Both the position numbers and the translations under genes were made by a program. Shown here one piece after another: positions 12,441 through 24,621 of a stretch of DNA of 64,000 nucleotides. The notes under the pieces are model-generated. The model ran no database searches. It saw only the letters and a program-made list of their open reading frames with translations, and was not told where the DNA came from. Origin of the DNA: Cyclina sinensis. Lineage: Eukaryota > Mollusca > Bivalvia > Venerida > Veneridae. Numbering within the stretch: the stretch's first letter is position 1; each line of letters opens with the position of its first letter. The DNA lies in contig JAAONU010000001.1 of the NCBI GenBank assembly GCA_012932295.1, positions 26,326,550 to 26,390,549 of the forward strand, read 5' to 3'.

Positions 12441-14758
12441 TTCTTTTTATTTTATGCCAACACGTAAAAAATAGGTTTTTTTATGACATTTTTAATCAGG
12501 GCCTTCAATAAATTCCCCATGGTGAGCCCCAAATCAGTTAATGCGTACTTTGGTTACTCCGCACAAAAAAAAGTGCAGACAATCTCCAATACATATGATA
12601 ACTTTACTTCTGCTGAAATAAACTGAATACACTTTCATCAAATAACATTTATTTTTCTCTACACAGTTTATCAATATTTATTGAATTTTAGCCATACATA
12701 CTTTAATTATAAAAGCGGATTAATACCGAGTAATATTCAATCAATTGAATTGAAAGTCGGCCATATTGGATATTGTCCATGTAAGTTATGTAAACAAATC
12801 AGACATTTTAAATAATTTATGGCGAATTTCATCATTGTTCACAACTAGTTAGGCTCAGGAATTCAATATTATAACTGGATTTAACAAGGTAAATAAATTT
12901 CACCCGCTGTCACTGTCTGAAATACAGCGGATTCTCTTGTATTTACGTGGTGGGGAAATTCCTGAAGTTTCATCAAGCAGGCCATAAATAAGTAGTTCCG
13001 GCACATACAGTGTATTATCAAAATGGTAATTTCACTGATTCAAAACAGTGTATTATCACTTTTATCTCACTGATATTTCCCTATATTTCATTGCTAGGCA
13101 TAAAATAAAATCTACTGAAGCATTTTAGAAAATTTGAAATGATTATACAATGCCTATTCATAAAATTTTAGCGTGTCATGTGCACGTCATTGTATGCAAA
13201 CACTGTTCAAGCATTATATATCTATACAGACACAAGTTTATTCTGTTGCAAAGAACTTATAATCACTGAAGGCCCTCTCATCAACAGAGTAGGAACATTA
13301 AGGCCAAAGATTATTTTAATGAAAATGGCTTATGCTGAAAATGGCTTATATACTATAAGTTGACAAGAGCTTCCGAGGGCACTTGTCAATAACTGGATAC
13401 ACAAGTCTTGCTTGACAAGATGACAGAAATATCAAATTTATTCATCATGGCTGTGGACATGAAGAACTAATCAGAAAACCAAATGATTTGTGTTCCAAGC
13501 TTACGACAAAATTTGCAATTTCAAAGTTTGAAGTTAATGTCCGGAGCATCTAAATGGTGAATAAATATGGGTTCATGAAAACGTTTCTTTTTGGTAATGG
13601 GCTACAACTCTGTTAAGTTACCTCAACTTGGCCAAGGTATTTAGTCAATGAACGCTATGACAATGTCATAAATACAACAAATGTGACAGAGAAAGAACAG
13701 GTAATATGTTGTAAGATCAAGAGATCACACGGAGAACAATGTGAGATCACACGGAGAACAATGTATGCCAAAATTCCATAATGACCACAGAAACTTGGCC
13801 TACAAAAGACATCTGTGTAGACTCAATGTGTAACAAAGACTGGAGAGACGAGCATTACCAAGGAGATATTGACATAAACCCCTAAGTATAAGAAAATAGC
13901 AAGCTTACTGGTCCCTACTCTTGTGTTGTTTTTTTCACAAAGGGATAAGAAAAACTGTAAGAAATCTCATATTTCATGAATTTTATTTTGGACATTTTTT
14001 TCTATGGCACAATAATCTAAGAACAAAACAAACAAACATCTCTAAAGGTAAAATTTGTAAACATGATAATCACAATTACTAAATTTCCCATACTGAGTAA
14101 AAAGATAAAACTTGTATAATAGAAAATGAAAGAACCTGCTATACACTAGAACAAAAAGAGACAATGTTTATTTTTGAGTAAAATCATAAATAACAATGAT
14201 CAAAATACACTGCAATACTGAAGTTATTCCACTACACAGCAAAAAATCAAAATACCTATCTAAAAAACAAAACAAAGTATTAATTATTTTACAAGAAACA
14301 AAAATGTAATTGTTGTCTACCTAAAGTAAAACATACCATACTATGAAAAACAAGGTGTGTACAAAAATGGACTTTCATGTGTGACCTTCATCTTTATAGA
14401 CATGGCTAGAATTATCAACGATCTGTACATTTAGATCAGTTTGAGACTGAGTTTCTCATTTCCTCTACTGAAATGACAAATAACTCTTGATTTAATGGAG
14501 ATTCAAAACAATGACAAAATTGAATTTAAACTACCTTTCCCTCCATCCACTCCAACATAGTATAGGGTATGGCACAAAACTTTTTACCAAACATTTATCT
14601 AAAATACCTAGCACATTGTTATCAATAATCTCATAACAATTATGTATAAAAGAGCACTTCTAAACTGTATGTAAGATTATTCTGTAAGTTAAAGAATATT
14701 TGATGATGAGATCAGTACCCAAATGCCAGTGTATATATATTTATATATATATACTTAA
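12441..14758. other. Non-coding stretch
   Basis: AT-rich and without supportable exons. A 20-odd-bp perfect tandem duplication containing GATCACACGGAGAACAATGT lies near 13727-13770. A short TA microsatellite lies near 14731-14752. I see no other features. Confidence 0.5.
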
Positions 14759-15310
14759 ACAAGAACTGTCACTGTAAGATGACAATGCCCCTGAAGTGGT
14801 GATTTGATCTTTGAGCTAAGGACCAGTCATCCAAGAGTAAAGGTCAAATAAATATAGGTCAGTGAGAGGGTCTTGCCTGAAGGGGTGTTGTGTCTAAGTA
14901 TGAAGTAAATCCACTTAATACTAATAAGGAAGTTATAAAGTTTTTGGACAATTTATTTTCAAGGTGAAGGTCGTTATGAAGTCAACGTCAAATAAATATA
15001 GGTAAGTGGAAAGGTCTTGACCAAAGGGTGTTGTGTCCAAATATGAAGTAAATCCACTAACTAATAAGGAAGTTATGGCCAATGTTAAAGTTTTTGGACA
15101 ATAGGATCTTAAAGGTGAAGGTCATTCAGGGTCAAGATCAAATGAATAAAGGTCAGTGGGAAGGTTTTGTCCAAAGGGATGTTGTGTCCAAGTATGAAGT
15201 AAATCCACTTAAAAATAAGGAAGTTATGGGCAATCTTAAAGTTTATAGATGGACTAACTGATGGATGGAAAGATTCAAAAACTATATGTCTCCCTTTGGG
15301 GGGCATAAAC
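14759..15310 (+). mobile_element. Hairpin-ended repeat E1 (ACAAGAA ... ATGCCCC subfamily)
   Basis: It begins ACAAGAACTGTC and has the subterminal block ATGCCCC at 14785-14791. It ends with the stem-loop ATGTCTCCC-TTT-GGGGGGCAT (15286-15306) followed by AAAC. The core has three diverged direct repeats around TCAAATAAATATAGGT at about 14844, 14988 and 15138, that is 144-150 bp apart. A GGATGGA-rich piece precedes the 3' hairpin. It belongs to the superfamily described in the findings. Confidence 0.65.
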
Positions 15311-17639
15311 ATGAACAAACCAAATATACATCAGAAACACAAAGCTAAAAAGAAAAAGACAGAAAAGAGAGACAAAGTCACAACTTATAAAACTGAAAAA
15401 AAAGTTAAAACAATAGATTCCAGATGGGAATAATGAAATTCTATATTTTCAGAAAATACATTAAACATATGAATGCTAGTAAATAGGAAAAATGCCTTAG
15501 TTCAAAGTGTAAAGGTCAGATCCTATTGTTCACACTACAGCAGAAAACATAATCTAACAAATCTCGATAGAACAAAATTATGAAAACATGCCTCTCAGTA
15601 CTTTTGTAAGAAGAAAATTATGCAATATGATGAAAATTGTAGTTCTTTACAATACTGATGAAGGATGTTGTAAGTTCAAAAGATCACATTTTGACTGTAC
15701 TCAACATGGCATAGTCATACAGTCTTTTAATCAGATTTTTTCAAATAACACAGAAACATACCATACTTATTACAGGTAAATCACCAATACCTGTTAAAGC
15801 GACTGACTCACAGATGGGCCGATGATGAAAAAAAGAAAATGTTTGTACATCTGGAAATTCTAGCTGTAATTGTGAATAACATATCTAAGTTAAGTTACTC
15901 ATTTTTTGCTACAGAAAAACATCAAAATATAAAGTTTTACACACTTTTATCAGTAAAAGATTTACCCCGTTAGTCACGGGGTAGATACTTTAGGTGTAAC
16001 ATTAATTTTGACGAATCTAAATGACTAGTTTCTGTGGCTCAGTGGTGTAGATCGTCACTCTTTATTTTACAGACCGAAAGGTCATGGGTTCGAATCCTGA
16101 TAAAATCAATACTTTTTTTTTCATTTTTTCATGGTGTATAGAATCATAATATTATGTTTTTTTCCATAGTAAATTAACTTTTCTTAAATTTTAAAGAAAA
16201 AAAAAATTCAGTTTAATTCTGCGAGTCAGTCACTTTAAAGAACACAGAGTACGTTACAACATAAAATTAAAAAAATACTAAATAAATTTTAGTTTTACAA
16301 AGTAAACAATTTTAATGTGAACAAATCTCTCAGCATAGGCCATATCAAAAGGTTGATTTTGGTTTATGAAAATTATATGTGTTTACACTAAGCTGGATAT
16401 TATATTAACCTATTCCTGCTTCAAGAATTTTATCATGCAACAAAAATTAATGAGCCTGTTGCCATGCTAAACATACATATATAAATGGTTGATACGAAAT
16501 GTGCTTTCAAGCTGATAATTTTTGTGTGAAATTTCCCTACAACTTCCTTGTTAGAAAAATAAAACTTACCCATGAGTTTTGTGCAAAACTAGGGTATCTA
16601 CTTTTTGTTTTAAATGTACTTACATTAGTTATGCACAAATAAAATAAATTATTAATGATTTTCTAAAACTTCCTATGCTTTTGCTTAATGCTGCATATGA
16701 AACAGCCTATTTAATTATAATACCAGATTTTTATGTTGAAAGACAAGATTTGATATGGTAGTTTTAACACCCTATCACAGACAGATAAACAAGAAGTATA
16801 ATTGACAAAAAACTGACTGAGAAGTGAAAAGAGCATATCATGCACAGACTGCATAGACATGCTGGTTGATTGTAGTTTGAAATGGCTGTGAAAACAGTTG
16901 CATCCAGCAGGGCTGAGGTTTACACTGGGTAAAGAAACAGGCCAAGGGGGATAATACTGGTTAAGCAGTAGCATTCAGAATAAATATATTGTCTACATTA
17001 TACGACTATAATCAATAACTCTACAGTAAAAGTTTCTTTTTTGTGTACTGTACCATTAACAAGAATGTTAAATCTTAATTCCAATATTAAGGTTATTTAA
17101 TACTAAGGCGATTCATATCAAAATACAATCAGGTTGAATAGAATGTAATAAAAAGTGTCAAAGTTATATAAGTGCTCTTATAAAATATAGAGCTACTTTT
17201 GTAATGGCACTTACATGAATCAAGAGAGCAATCATTTATATTCCATAATAAAATATGTATAAAATGAAGTATCAAAGTTGTTTGTTTTCTGATTACTTAA
17301 ACTTGGTCAGGGTGCTTGAAACTCACAAGTAGTATGTACTGAAGACTCAATAACTAGTGTTGTCAGACTTCCACCACTGTTTTTGGTCCTACCAATTTTC
17401 AAACAGTAGTGATTTTTCTCTAAACTATCCAAAATCTTAGTACAGTGGATTATTGCAATTAGAGAGATAACATCCACTATGAATGATAACTGAGATAATC
17501 TCGATGAGTAGTTGTTGAAATACACTACAAAACAAGTCCTATCCATGACTATTAATAATTCACATAATAATTCAAATAATATCAACAAGAACAATAACAA
17601 CAGAACAACAATAAAATAACAACTATTAAAATAAGTAAC
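15311..17639. other. Non-coding stretch with one tRNA-like repeat
   Basis: AT-rich sequence. Apart from the tRNA-like segment at 16028-16108 and a short hairpin TACCCCGTTAGTCACGGGGTA near 15962, I see nothing supportable. Open frames at 16711-16974 and 17307-17690 on the minus strand lack homology and splice context. Confidence 0.5.
16028..16108 (+). repeat. tRNA-like repeat (SINE-type)
   Basis: An A-box-like TGGCTCAGTGG (16035-16045) and a perfect B-box GGTTCGAATCC (16087-16097) lie at about tRNA spacing, followed by a T-run near 16111-16119. The acceptor-stem ends do not pair well, so I call a tRNA-derived repeat rather than a working tRNA gene. Confidence 0.55.
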
Positions 17640-18433
17640 ACAAGAGCCGGTCGAACCGGGTGATGCTCCCCGAATATGTTTTGGACACAAAATAGTGTGT
17701 CCATAAAGTCTTTCTCAAATTCAGCATAAAAATATTATGTTATTGGTAGTTGCTGAAAAAGGTTAAAACTGTTTAAATATGCAATGAAGAATGTAAGACA
17801 GTTACCATTTTATTCTTTATTTTTCTATCAACTCAGACAGTGGCAGTCCTATATTTACCCTTACATAGACAGATAGACATGGTCACTGAAGTAGGCTGGT
17901 GACAGGTAAACCAGAGGTTTTTGATACCTCTTGTTGTTTCAAAGTTATGTCCTGGACAAAGTTTAAAGTGTAAAAATGAACAAAGGGCAATAACTAAAAA
18001 ATAAGGCAATGCAGAGTTATGTTCTTATGCACTGTACTTCTATTCAATAAGATCTATCTACCTACAAAGTTTCTTTTTGATACTTCTTGTAGTTTCAGAG
18101 TTATGTCCCGGACAAGAAAATGAGGATGGACATAGGGACGGACAATCTACCTACAAAGATTCTTGTTGATACCTCTTGTAGTTTCAGAGTTATGTCCCAG
18201 ACAAAGTTCAAAGTGTAAAAATGAACAAAGGGCATTTACTCAAAAAATAGGCAATGCAGAGTTATGATTCTTATGCACTGCACTTTTACTCAAAAAGATC
18301 TCTCTACCAACAAAGTTTCTTTTTTAATCTTCTTGTAGTTTCAGAGTTATGTCCCGGACAAGAAAATGTGGACGGACGGACATACGGACGGACAAAGTGG
18401 TGACTATATGCTCTCCCTTAGGAAAGCACAAAA
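17640..18433 (+). mobile_element. Hairpin-ended repeat E2 (ATGCTCCCCGAA subfamily)
   Basis: It begins ACAAGAGCCGGTCGAACCGG, where CCGGT and ACCGG form a hairpin, then the subterminal block ATGCTCCCCGAA (17663-17674). It ends ATGCTCTCCCTTAGGAAAGC then ACAAAA (18408-18433), a decayed form of the intact 3' hairpin in E4. The core holds two to three diverged repeats with GATCTATCTACCTACAAAG and TTTCAGAGTTATGTCCCGGA, then a GGACGGACGGAC tract. It is homologous to 32247-33047. Confidence 0.8.
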
Positions 18434-18902
18434 ACAATTACCCTTACATAGACAGATAGACATTCTTTTATTATGAAATAAGCCAATCATGGCCCATGAT
18501 CATAATCACTATTATCATACAACTTATTACATATATCAATATGGCATGACAATGTTTCTAATGTTGGTTCTTCTACATTTGTCTATATATACCTATCTAA
18601 AACATCTGAAGACTGGCCAGAGCCAAAAATGACTACAGTGGTAAAGTTTTAACAATCTTAGTGGAGGTTCATTAGACAATTCTACACACCAAATCTTATA
18701 GCTCTGAGCCGTGAGGTTTTAGACAAGAAGATTTTTTATTCTTGGTGTTATAGCAACCAGGGTTCTGCATGGAATTCTTTGAAAGTAGAGTTTCATGTAA
18801 GGACATTCCTGCAAAGTTTCATGAACTCTGACCATGTGGTTTAGGAGAAACTGTTTAAAATTAAATGTTGGCACAATGAACACAGGGCAATCAAAAGCTC
18901 TA

Positions 18903-21306
18903 ACAAGAGGGCCATGATGGCCCTGGATCGCTCACCTGAGTACTTTGGCTGTAGGTTTGCTGTAAAGCAGTATTTCATTTTTTAATTGAAAATATATAAG
19001 TGCCTCCAAACCAAATATGTAAAATATCAGTCAATAAATAAAGGCTCTATGACAGAAAGTAGAAATATCTATTATAAGCTATGGTGACCTTGACCTTGAC
19101 CCAGTGACCTCAAACCCTACACATGGGTAGAGGTCCATGCAAGGAACCTGTATACTGAATATCAAAGATATTGGTCTATAAATGAAGGCTTTATGAGGTA
19201 CAGTAGTTAAATCTATTTTTAGCCTCCGTGACCTTTAACCTAATCTAATAATGTGAACAACCAAACAAGCTTTCTGACAAACTGCCAGGATATTTGGACT
19301 GAAACAGTAGCCTCTAGAGCCTTAACAAGATATTTCTATTTTTGGGCTCTGTGACCTAGTTTTTTACCCCAAATGACCCATAATCGAACTTGACCTAGAA
19401 ACCATCGAAATAACCTTTCTGACATATTTCCAGAATATTTGGGCTGAAAATGTTACCTGTTGAGTGTAAACAAGGTTTTTCCAAATTTAAGCTCTGTGAC
19501 CTAGTTTTTGACCCCAGATGACCCATATTCAACTTGGGCTAGAAATCATTGATACAACCTTTCTGACATATTTCCAGGATATTTGGGCTGAAAATGTTAC
19601 CTCTAGAGTATTAACAAGATTTTTCCATATTCATGCTGTGTGACCTAGTTTTTTACCCCAGATGACCCATATTCGAACTTGACCTAGAAATCATCGAAAC
19701 AACCTATCTGACATATTTTTAGGATATTTGGGCTGAAAATGTTACCTCTAGAGTGTTAACAAGGTTTTTCCATATACAGGCTGTGTGACCTAGTTTTGGA
19801 ACCCACATGACCCATATTCCAAACTGAGCTAGAAATCATCTTAACAAGCTTTCTGACAGTTTTTCAAGAAATTTGGGCTAAAAATGTTACCTCTAGAGTG
19901 TTAACAAGGTTTTACCATATTTGGGCTGTGTGACCTAGTTTTTGACCCCACATGACCCATATTCAAACTTGAGCTAGAAATCATCAAAACAACCTTCCTG
20001 ACATATTTCCAGGATATTTGGGCTGAAACAGTAGCCTCTAGAGCCTTAACAAGCTATTTCTATTTTCGGGCTCTGTGACCTAGTTTTTGACCCCAGATGA
20101 CCCATATTCCAACCTGACCTAGAAACCATCGAAATAACCTTTCTGACATATTTCCAGAACATTTGGGCTGAAAATGTTACCTGTAGAGTGTAAACAAGGT
20201 TTTCCCAAATTTAAGCTCTGTGACCTAGTTTTTTACCCCAGATGACCCATATTCGAACCTGGGCTAGAAATCATCAAAATAACCTTTCTGACATATTTCC
20301 AGGATATTTGGGCTGAAAATGTTACCTCTAGAGTGTTAACAAGGTTTTTCAATATTCAGGCTGTGTGACCTAGTTTTTGACCCAGATGACCCATATCCGA
20401 ACTTGACCTAGAAATCATCGAAACAACCTATATGACATATTTTCAGGATATTTGGGCTGAAAATGTTACCTCTAGAGTGTAAACAAGGTTTTTCCATATA
20501 CAGGCTCTGTGACCTAGTTTTGGACCCCACATGACCTATATTCCAACTTGAGCTAAAAATCATCTTAAGAAGCTTTCTGACAGTTTTTCAGGAAATTTGG
20601 GTTAAAAATGTTACCTCTAGAGTGTTAACAAGGTTTTACCATATTTGGGCTGTGTGACCTAGTTTTTGACCCCAGATGACCCATATTCGAACCTGGGCTA
20701 GAAATCATCAAAATAACCTTTCTGACATATTACAAGGATATTTGGGCTGAAAATGTTACCTCTAAAGTGTTAACAAGGTTTTTCCATATTTGGGCTCTGT
20801 GACCTAGTTTTTGACCCCAGATGACCCATATTCGAACTTGAGCTAGAAATCATGGAAACAACCTTTCTGACAAATTTCCAGTATATTTGGGCTGAAAATG
20901 TAGCCTCTAGAGTGTTAACAAGAATGTTCTATTTTTGGGCTCTGTGACCTAGTTTTTGACCCCAGATGACCCATATTTGAACTTGAGCTATAAATCATAG
21001 AAGCAACCTTTCTGACAAATTTCCAGATTATTTGGGCTAAAAACATTATCTTTAGAGTGTTAACAAGATTTTTCTATTTTTGGGCTCCTTGACCTAGTTT
21101 TTGATCCCGTATGACCCATATTCGAACTCGTCCGAGTAATTACTGGGAAAAACATCCTGACCAAGTTTCGTGACAATTGGAGCAAAAATGTGACCAGTAG
21201 AGTGTTAACGAACTAAATGTGAACGGACGACGGACGACAGACGACGGACGACGGACATTCATCGATCCTAATAGCTCACCCTGAGCCAGCTCAGGTGAGC
21301 TAAAAA
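18903..21306 (+). mobile_element. Hairpin-ended repeat E3 (GCTCACCTGAG subfamily), full length
   Basis: A 2.4-kb element. The 5' end is ACAAGAG, then the hairpin GGGCCATGATGGCCC (18909-18923), then the block GCTCACCTGAG (18930-18940). The core is a 13-unit, 145-bp tandem array. Next come GACGGACGACGGACGAC repeats (21221-21256) and a 3' terminal stem-loop: AGCTCACCCTGAGC, CA, GCTCAGGTGAGCT at 21273-21301, followed by AAAAA. The 3' stem is complementary to the 5' block. No coding capacity is seen. The architecture resembles non-autonomous Helentron-associated elements, but that assignment is inference. Confidence 0.85.
19200..21140 (+). repeat. 145-bp tandem array, 13 units
   Basis: The anchor GACCTAGTTTT recurs at 19352, 19497, 19642, 19787, 19932, 20077, 20222, 20367, 20511, 20656, 20801, 20946 and 21091, a period of 145 bp (one step is 144). 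Each unit also carries GATGACCCATATTC, TTTCTGACATATTTCCAG, ATATTTGGGCTGAAAATG and TACCTCTAGAGTGTTAAC. Units differ by scattered substitutions but almost no net indels. Confidence 0.95.
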
Positions 21307-24300
21307 TCCATGTGACAAATTTAAACATTTTTTCTATGTGCAACAAACTTAAAACAATTATTATTTACACTCTATAAACAATCAAGTTATTCATGAAAAG
21401 AAAGCATTTTAAATAAATAACACCTATTTTTTATTGTTCATTTTACTTAAACAGAAAATCATTGTAAAAACAAAATATTGAAGAGTATCGTTTTTGAAAA
21501 AAAAAAGATATTTGTCTGTTGATTGTAAATAAGCAGAACTTTTAGTTTTACCTCATATATAATATACATACAATCAACTTTTTTCAGAAAATACATGTTC
21601 CATCTACATGAAAGCTATTTATTTGCTACATGCAGAGCTATGTATGTAGAAAAAATCTGTTAGTCAATGGCAGCAAATAACATGTCCCTGAGTAAGTCAA
21701 ACATAACTCTGTAAAGTGTTTCACAAACATTCTGATATGCTGAAATCCATTTAAGTGATATATCAACACAAGTACATTAACTCTTGTAATTGTACCACTC
21801 AAAAAAAAAAAAAAAACTTGACATTTAGCATACAGTAAATTACAATAAATTTCAAAGAAACTGAGTAACACATGAAAATGGTAATACATAATATAAATTA
21901 CCCTCTTTTTTTAAGTGATAATAGAACAGCAACTAACTATTACAGACATTAGTTACAATTTCTAATGCTGTAAGTTAAATAATGTCTACAGATATAACAA
22001 ACACTTATCATGTCAAAAGACAACAAACAGTACTGACTGAATCTCCTGGGACTGAATCTCTTAATTGTAAAAAAGGGGAGTATAAATTATGGACAGAATG
22101 TCTGGAAAGGTAAAAAAACATAAATAAAATATAGGTAGAGATTCTGGAAAACAAAATATATAAATAAGCAAAAAAAAACCAAACAAACAAACAAAAAAAA
22201 ACAAAAAAAACAACATATAAAGTAAATATAAAATTTTGTTATTCAGCAACTGAACTTTTTCTCTAGCTATTTATCTACTAATAGACATGATTCATGTATT
22301 TCTAACAATGTAAGTGTATTTACAATTTGCATTATCTGCTAAGTTCAATATTCATTTAGCACCCCTAAAACAATACAGGTGCATGCTGAAATAAGAACAT
22401 ACTTTAGTATTTTTAAAAAAATATCATTTTCAATTATCCACTTTGCCTCACAAGCAGGACTTTAGTCTTGTTTTAACAAGAGGGCCACTATGGCCCTATA
22501 TCACTAACCTGAGTATCACTGCACTTAACTTCAAAGCTAAGGTGGGTCAGTATATCTACGTAAAACAAGATTCACTCTGGGCATGGTCTCTTTTAACCCC
22601 AGGGGCATAATATTAAAAACCTTGGTAGAGGTCCCCTATTTGATATCAAAGATATCATATTTTACACAAATAGCACCCTGGGATGGAGCAAATTTTGACC
22701 CCAGGGATATAATTAGAATAATCTTGGTAGAGGTGCACCAGACAAAGCTGTGTCAAATTTCTGAACTCCAGACCAAGTGGTTTCAGAGAAGTTTTTCTGT
22801 ATATGTCTCTGTAAAAGCTCCAGGGATATAGTTTCAGACAAGAAGATTTTCAAAGTTTTTCCTAACTCAATGTAAAACAAGTGGCGCAAGGGCAGGGTCT
22901 GTTTTGACCATATGGAAACAATTTGAACAATCTTTGTATAAGCTAAGCTAGTTTTTTGCAAGCATTATTTGAAAAATCTTGGTAGATGTTCATTTTGCAC
23001 AAAATATTTAAGCTCTAGGGCATACTGTTTCAGACAAGAAGGTTATCAAAGATTTTCTATCTTACACAAATAGCACCCTTTACTCCTTAACTAACAGACA
23101 TTATTTGAACAAACTTGGAAGATGAAAAAATATCTAAGCTTTATGGCATATAGTTTAAGACAATAAGACTTTCAAGGGCTTTCCTATATGACTGAACATA
23201 AAACTAGAAATGTGTCCATGGGATACAAGTGCCTCCAACTTCTGCCTTTGTCAGAAAGAAGGTACAGACAGACAGAGTCATAGGGGAACAGACTAATGCA
23301 AGTCTTATTTGCTGCATGCTATAAAAGTGGAGGCATAACCAAGATTTTTTAAAATGCCCATTTTTACTATTTAAAGGGCCATATCTGTGGTTATGCTGGG
23401 ACAATCTACAAACAAAACCACAGATGGCAAACATTCTTGGAAGGTCTCATGATTTCATTTCAAACAGTTTAGGAGCTACACCCATCAAAAACTTTGAAAC
23501 TGTGGTCACACAAGCAAACCCCAGGTGCACATCATGGCAAACATTCATTGAAGGTTTTGTGATTCCATTTCAAATACTTTAGGAGCTACATGTAACACAA
23601 ACTTTTTGGATGGATGGATGGACAAGGTAAATATTAGTGCCCCCCACCACCTGTTGGGCGTAACAACAGACCCTAAGAGCAACATAATTTAAATAAACTT
23701 TGAAAAGATCACTAAACAATGCTACATTACCAAATATCTAAGGTCTAGAGCTTACAGTTTCTGACAAAGATTAAATATTAAATATAAAAAGGACCTCAGG
23801 GACAATTTTGACACAAGGGACAGGATTTCAATAATCTTGGCAGATGTTCACTTTACAATGCTACAAACAATATATCTACACTCTAGAGCATAAAAAAGTT
23901 TGTCCTATTCAATACAAACTCAAAAATGACCCCAAGGACAAAGTTTGAACAATTCTGGCACAAGTCCGCTAGACAATGTTTCATGCAAAATTTTAGAACA
24001 TTTGGCCTTGAGGTTTTTTTTTTCTCAAGTTTTTCCTATATATGTCTAGGTAAAATAAGTGACCTCAGGGGCCGCACTAATAGTGACCCCAGGGACATGA
24101 TTTGAACAGTATTGCTAGAGGTCCACTAGATGATGCTACAGATACCCTTGATTACAAAGTAGACACTACCATGTAGCCATGAAAACAAGCTGATAGGCAA
24201 GACAGTAGGAGTGTGGTATAATACCTCTACTATATTATTTTACCCTAATTCTCTGCTTTCAAGCACTGCAATCTTTATCTAGCACTGTCTGATAAACTCT

Positions 24301-24621
24301 ACACTCCCATTTACAAATTTAAGATGGAGTTAAATTGCAAGATCACATATTGTCACTGCCATGCCATTCCATGTGCGGAGTTTTTATTTAGCACCCATAA
24401 AACAAGAGCTCCATGACAATAGCTCCACTTTTTTTCTTTGAAAAGTTGAGCTAAAATTCATATATAGTGAAGTCCAGTTTTGATTTTGGACAAGTTCATA
24501 TCAGAAATTCTAGCTCCAGAGAACTATGAGTATACTAAGATCTACAGAATAATACTAAATCACATGAACTGAGACTTCTTTTTTCGCCTAGAGAAAAACA
24601 AAAACAAACGTACATGGCTTG
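21307..24621. other. Non-coding stretch downstream of DAGLB, with repeat fragments
   Basis: 21307-22470 is AT-rich with A-runs and no exon. A 5' end of the hairpin-ended family lies at 22476 (ACAAGAG, hairpin GGGCCACTATGGCCC at 22482-22496) and is followed by degenerate family sequence to about 24150, with phrases such as TTTCAGACAAGAAG and TTGACCCCAGGG. The part nearest 24621 is presumably the DAGLB 3' untranslated region. A possible minus-strand poly(A) signal AATAAA sits at 24383-24388. Confidence 0.5.
24402..24456 (+). mobile_element. Minimal 55-bp hairpin-ended element E9
   Basis: The 5' signature ACAAGAGCTCCATGACAAT joins directly to the 3' signature: the stem AGCTCCACTTTTT, a short loop, AAAAGTTGAGCT, then AAAA. 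There is no core between the two ends. It looks like the smallest unit of the superfamily or an internal-deletion derivative. It lies about 170 bp past the DAGLB stop codon, probably in the 3' untranslated region. Confidence 0.6.

Noticed and set aside
17307..17690. 127-codon minus-strand frame with hydrophobic stretch
   Set aside because: Its hydrophobic run comes from an AAC/AAT-rich low-complexity tract beside the 5' tip of E2, and no conserved motif is present.
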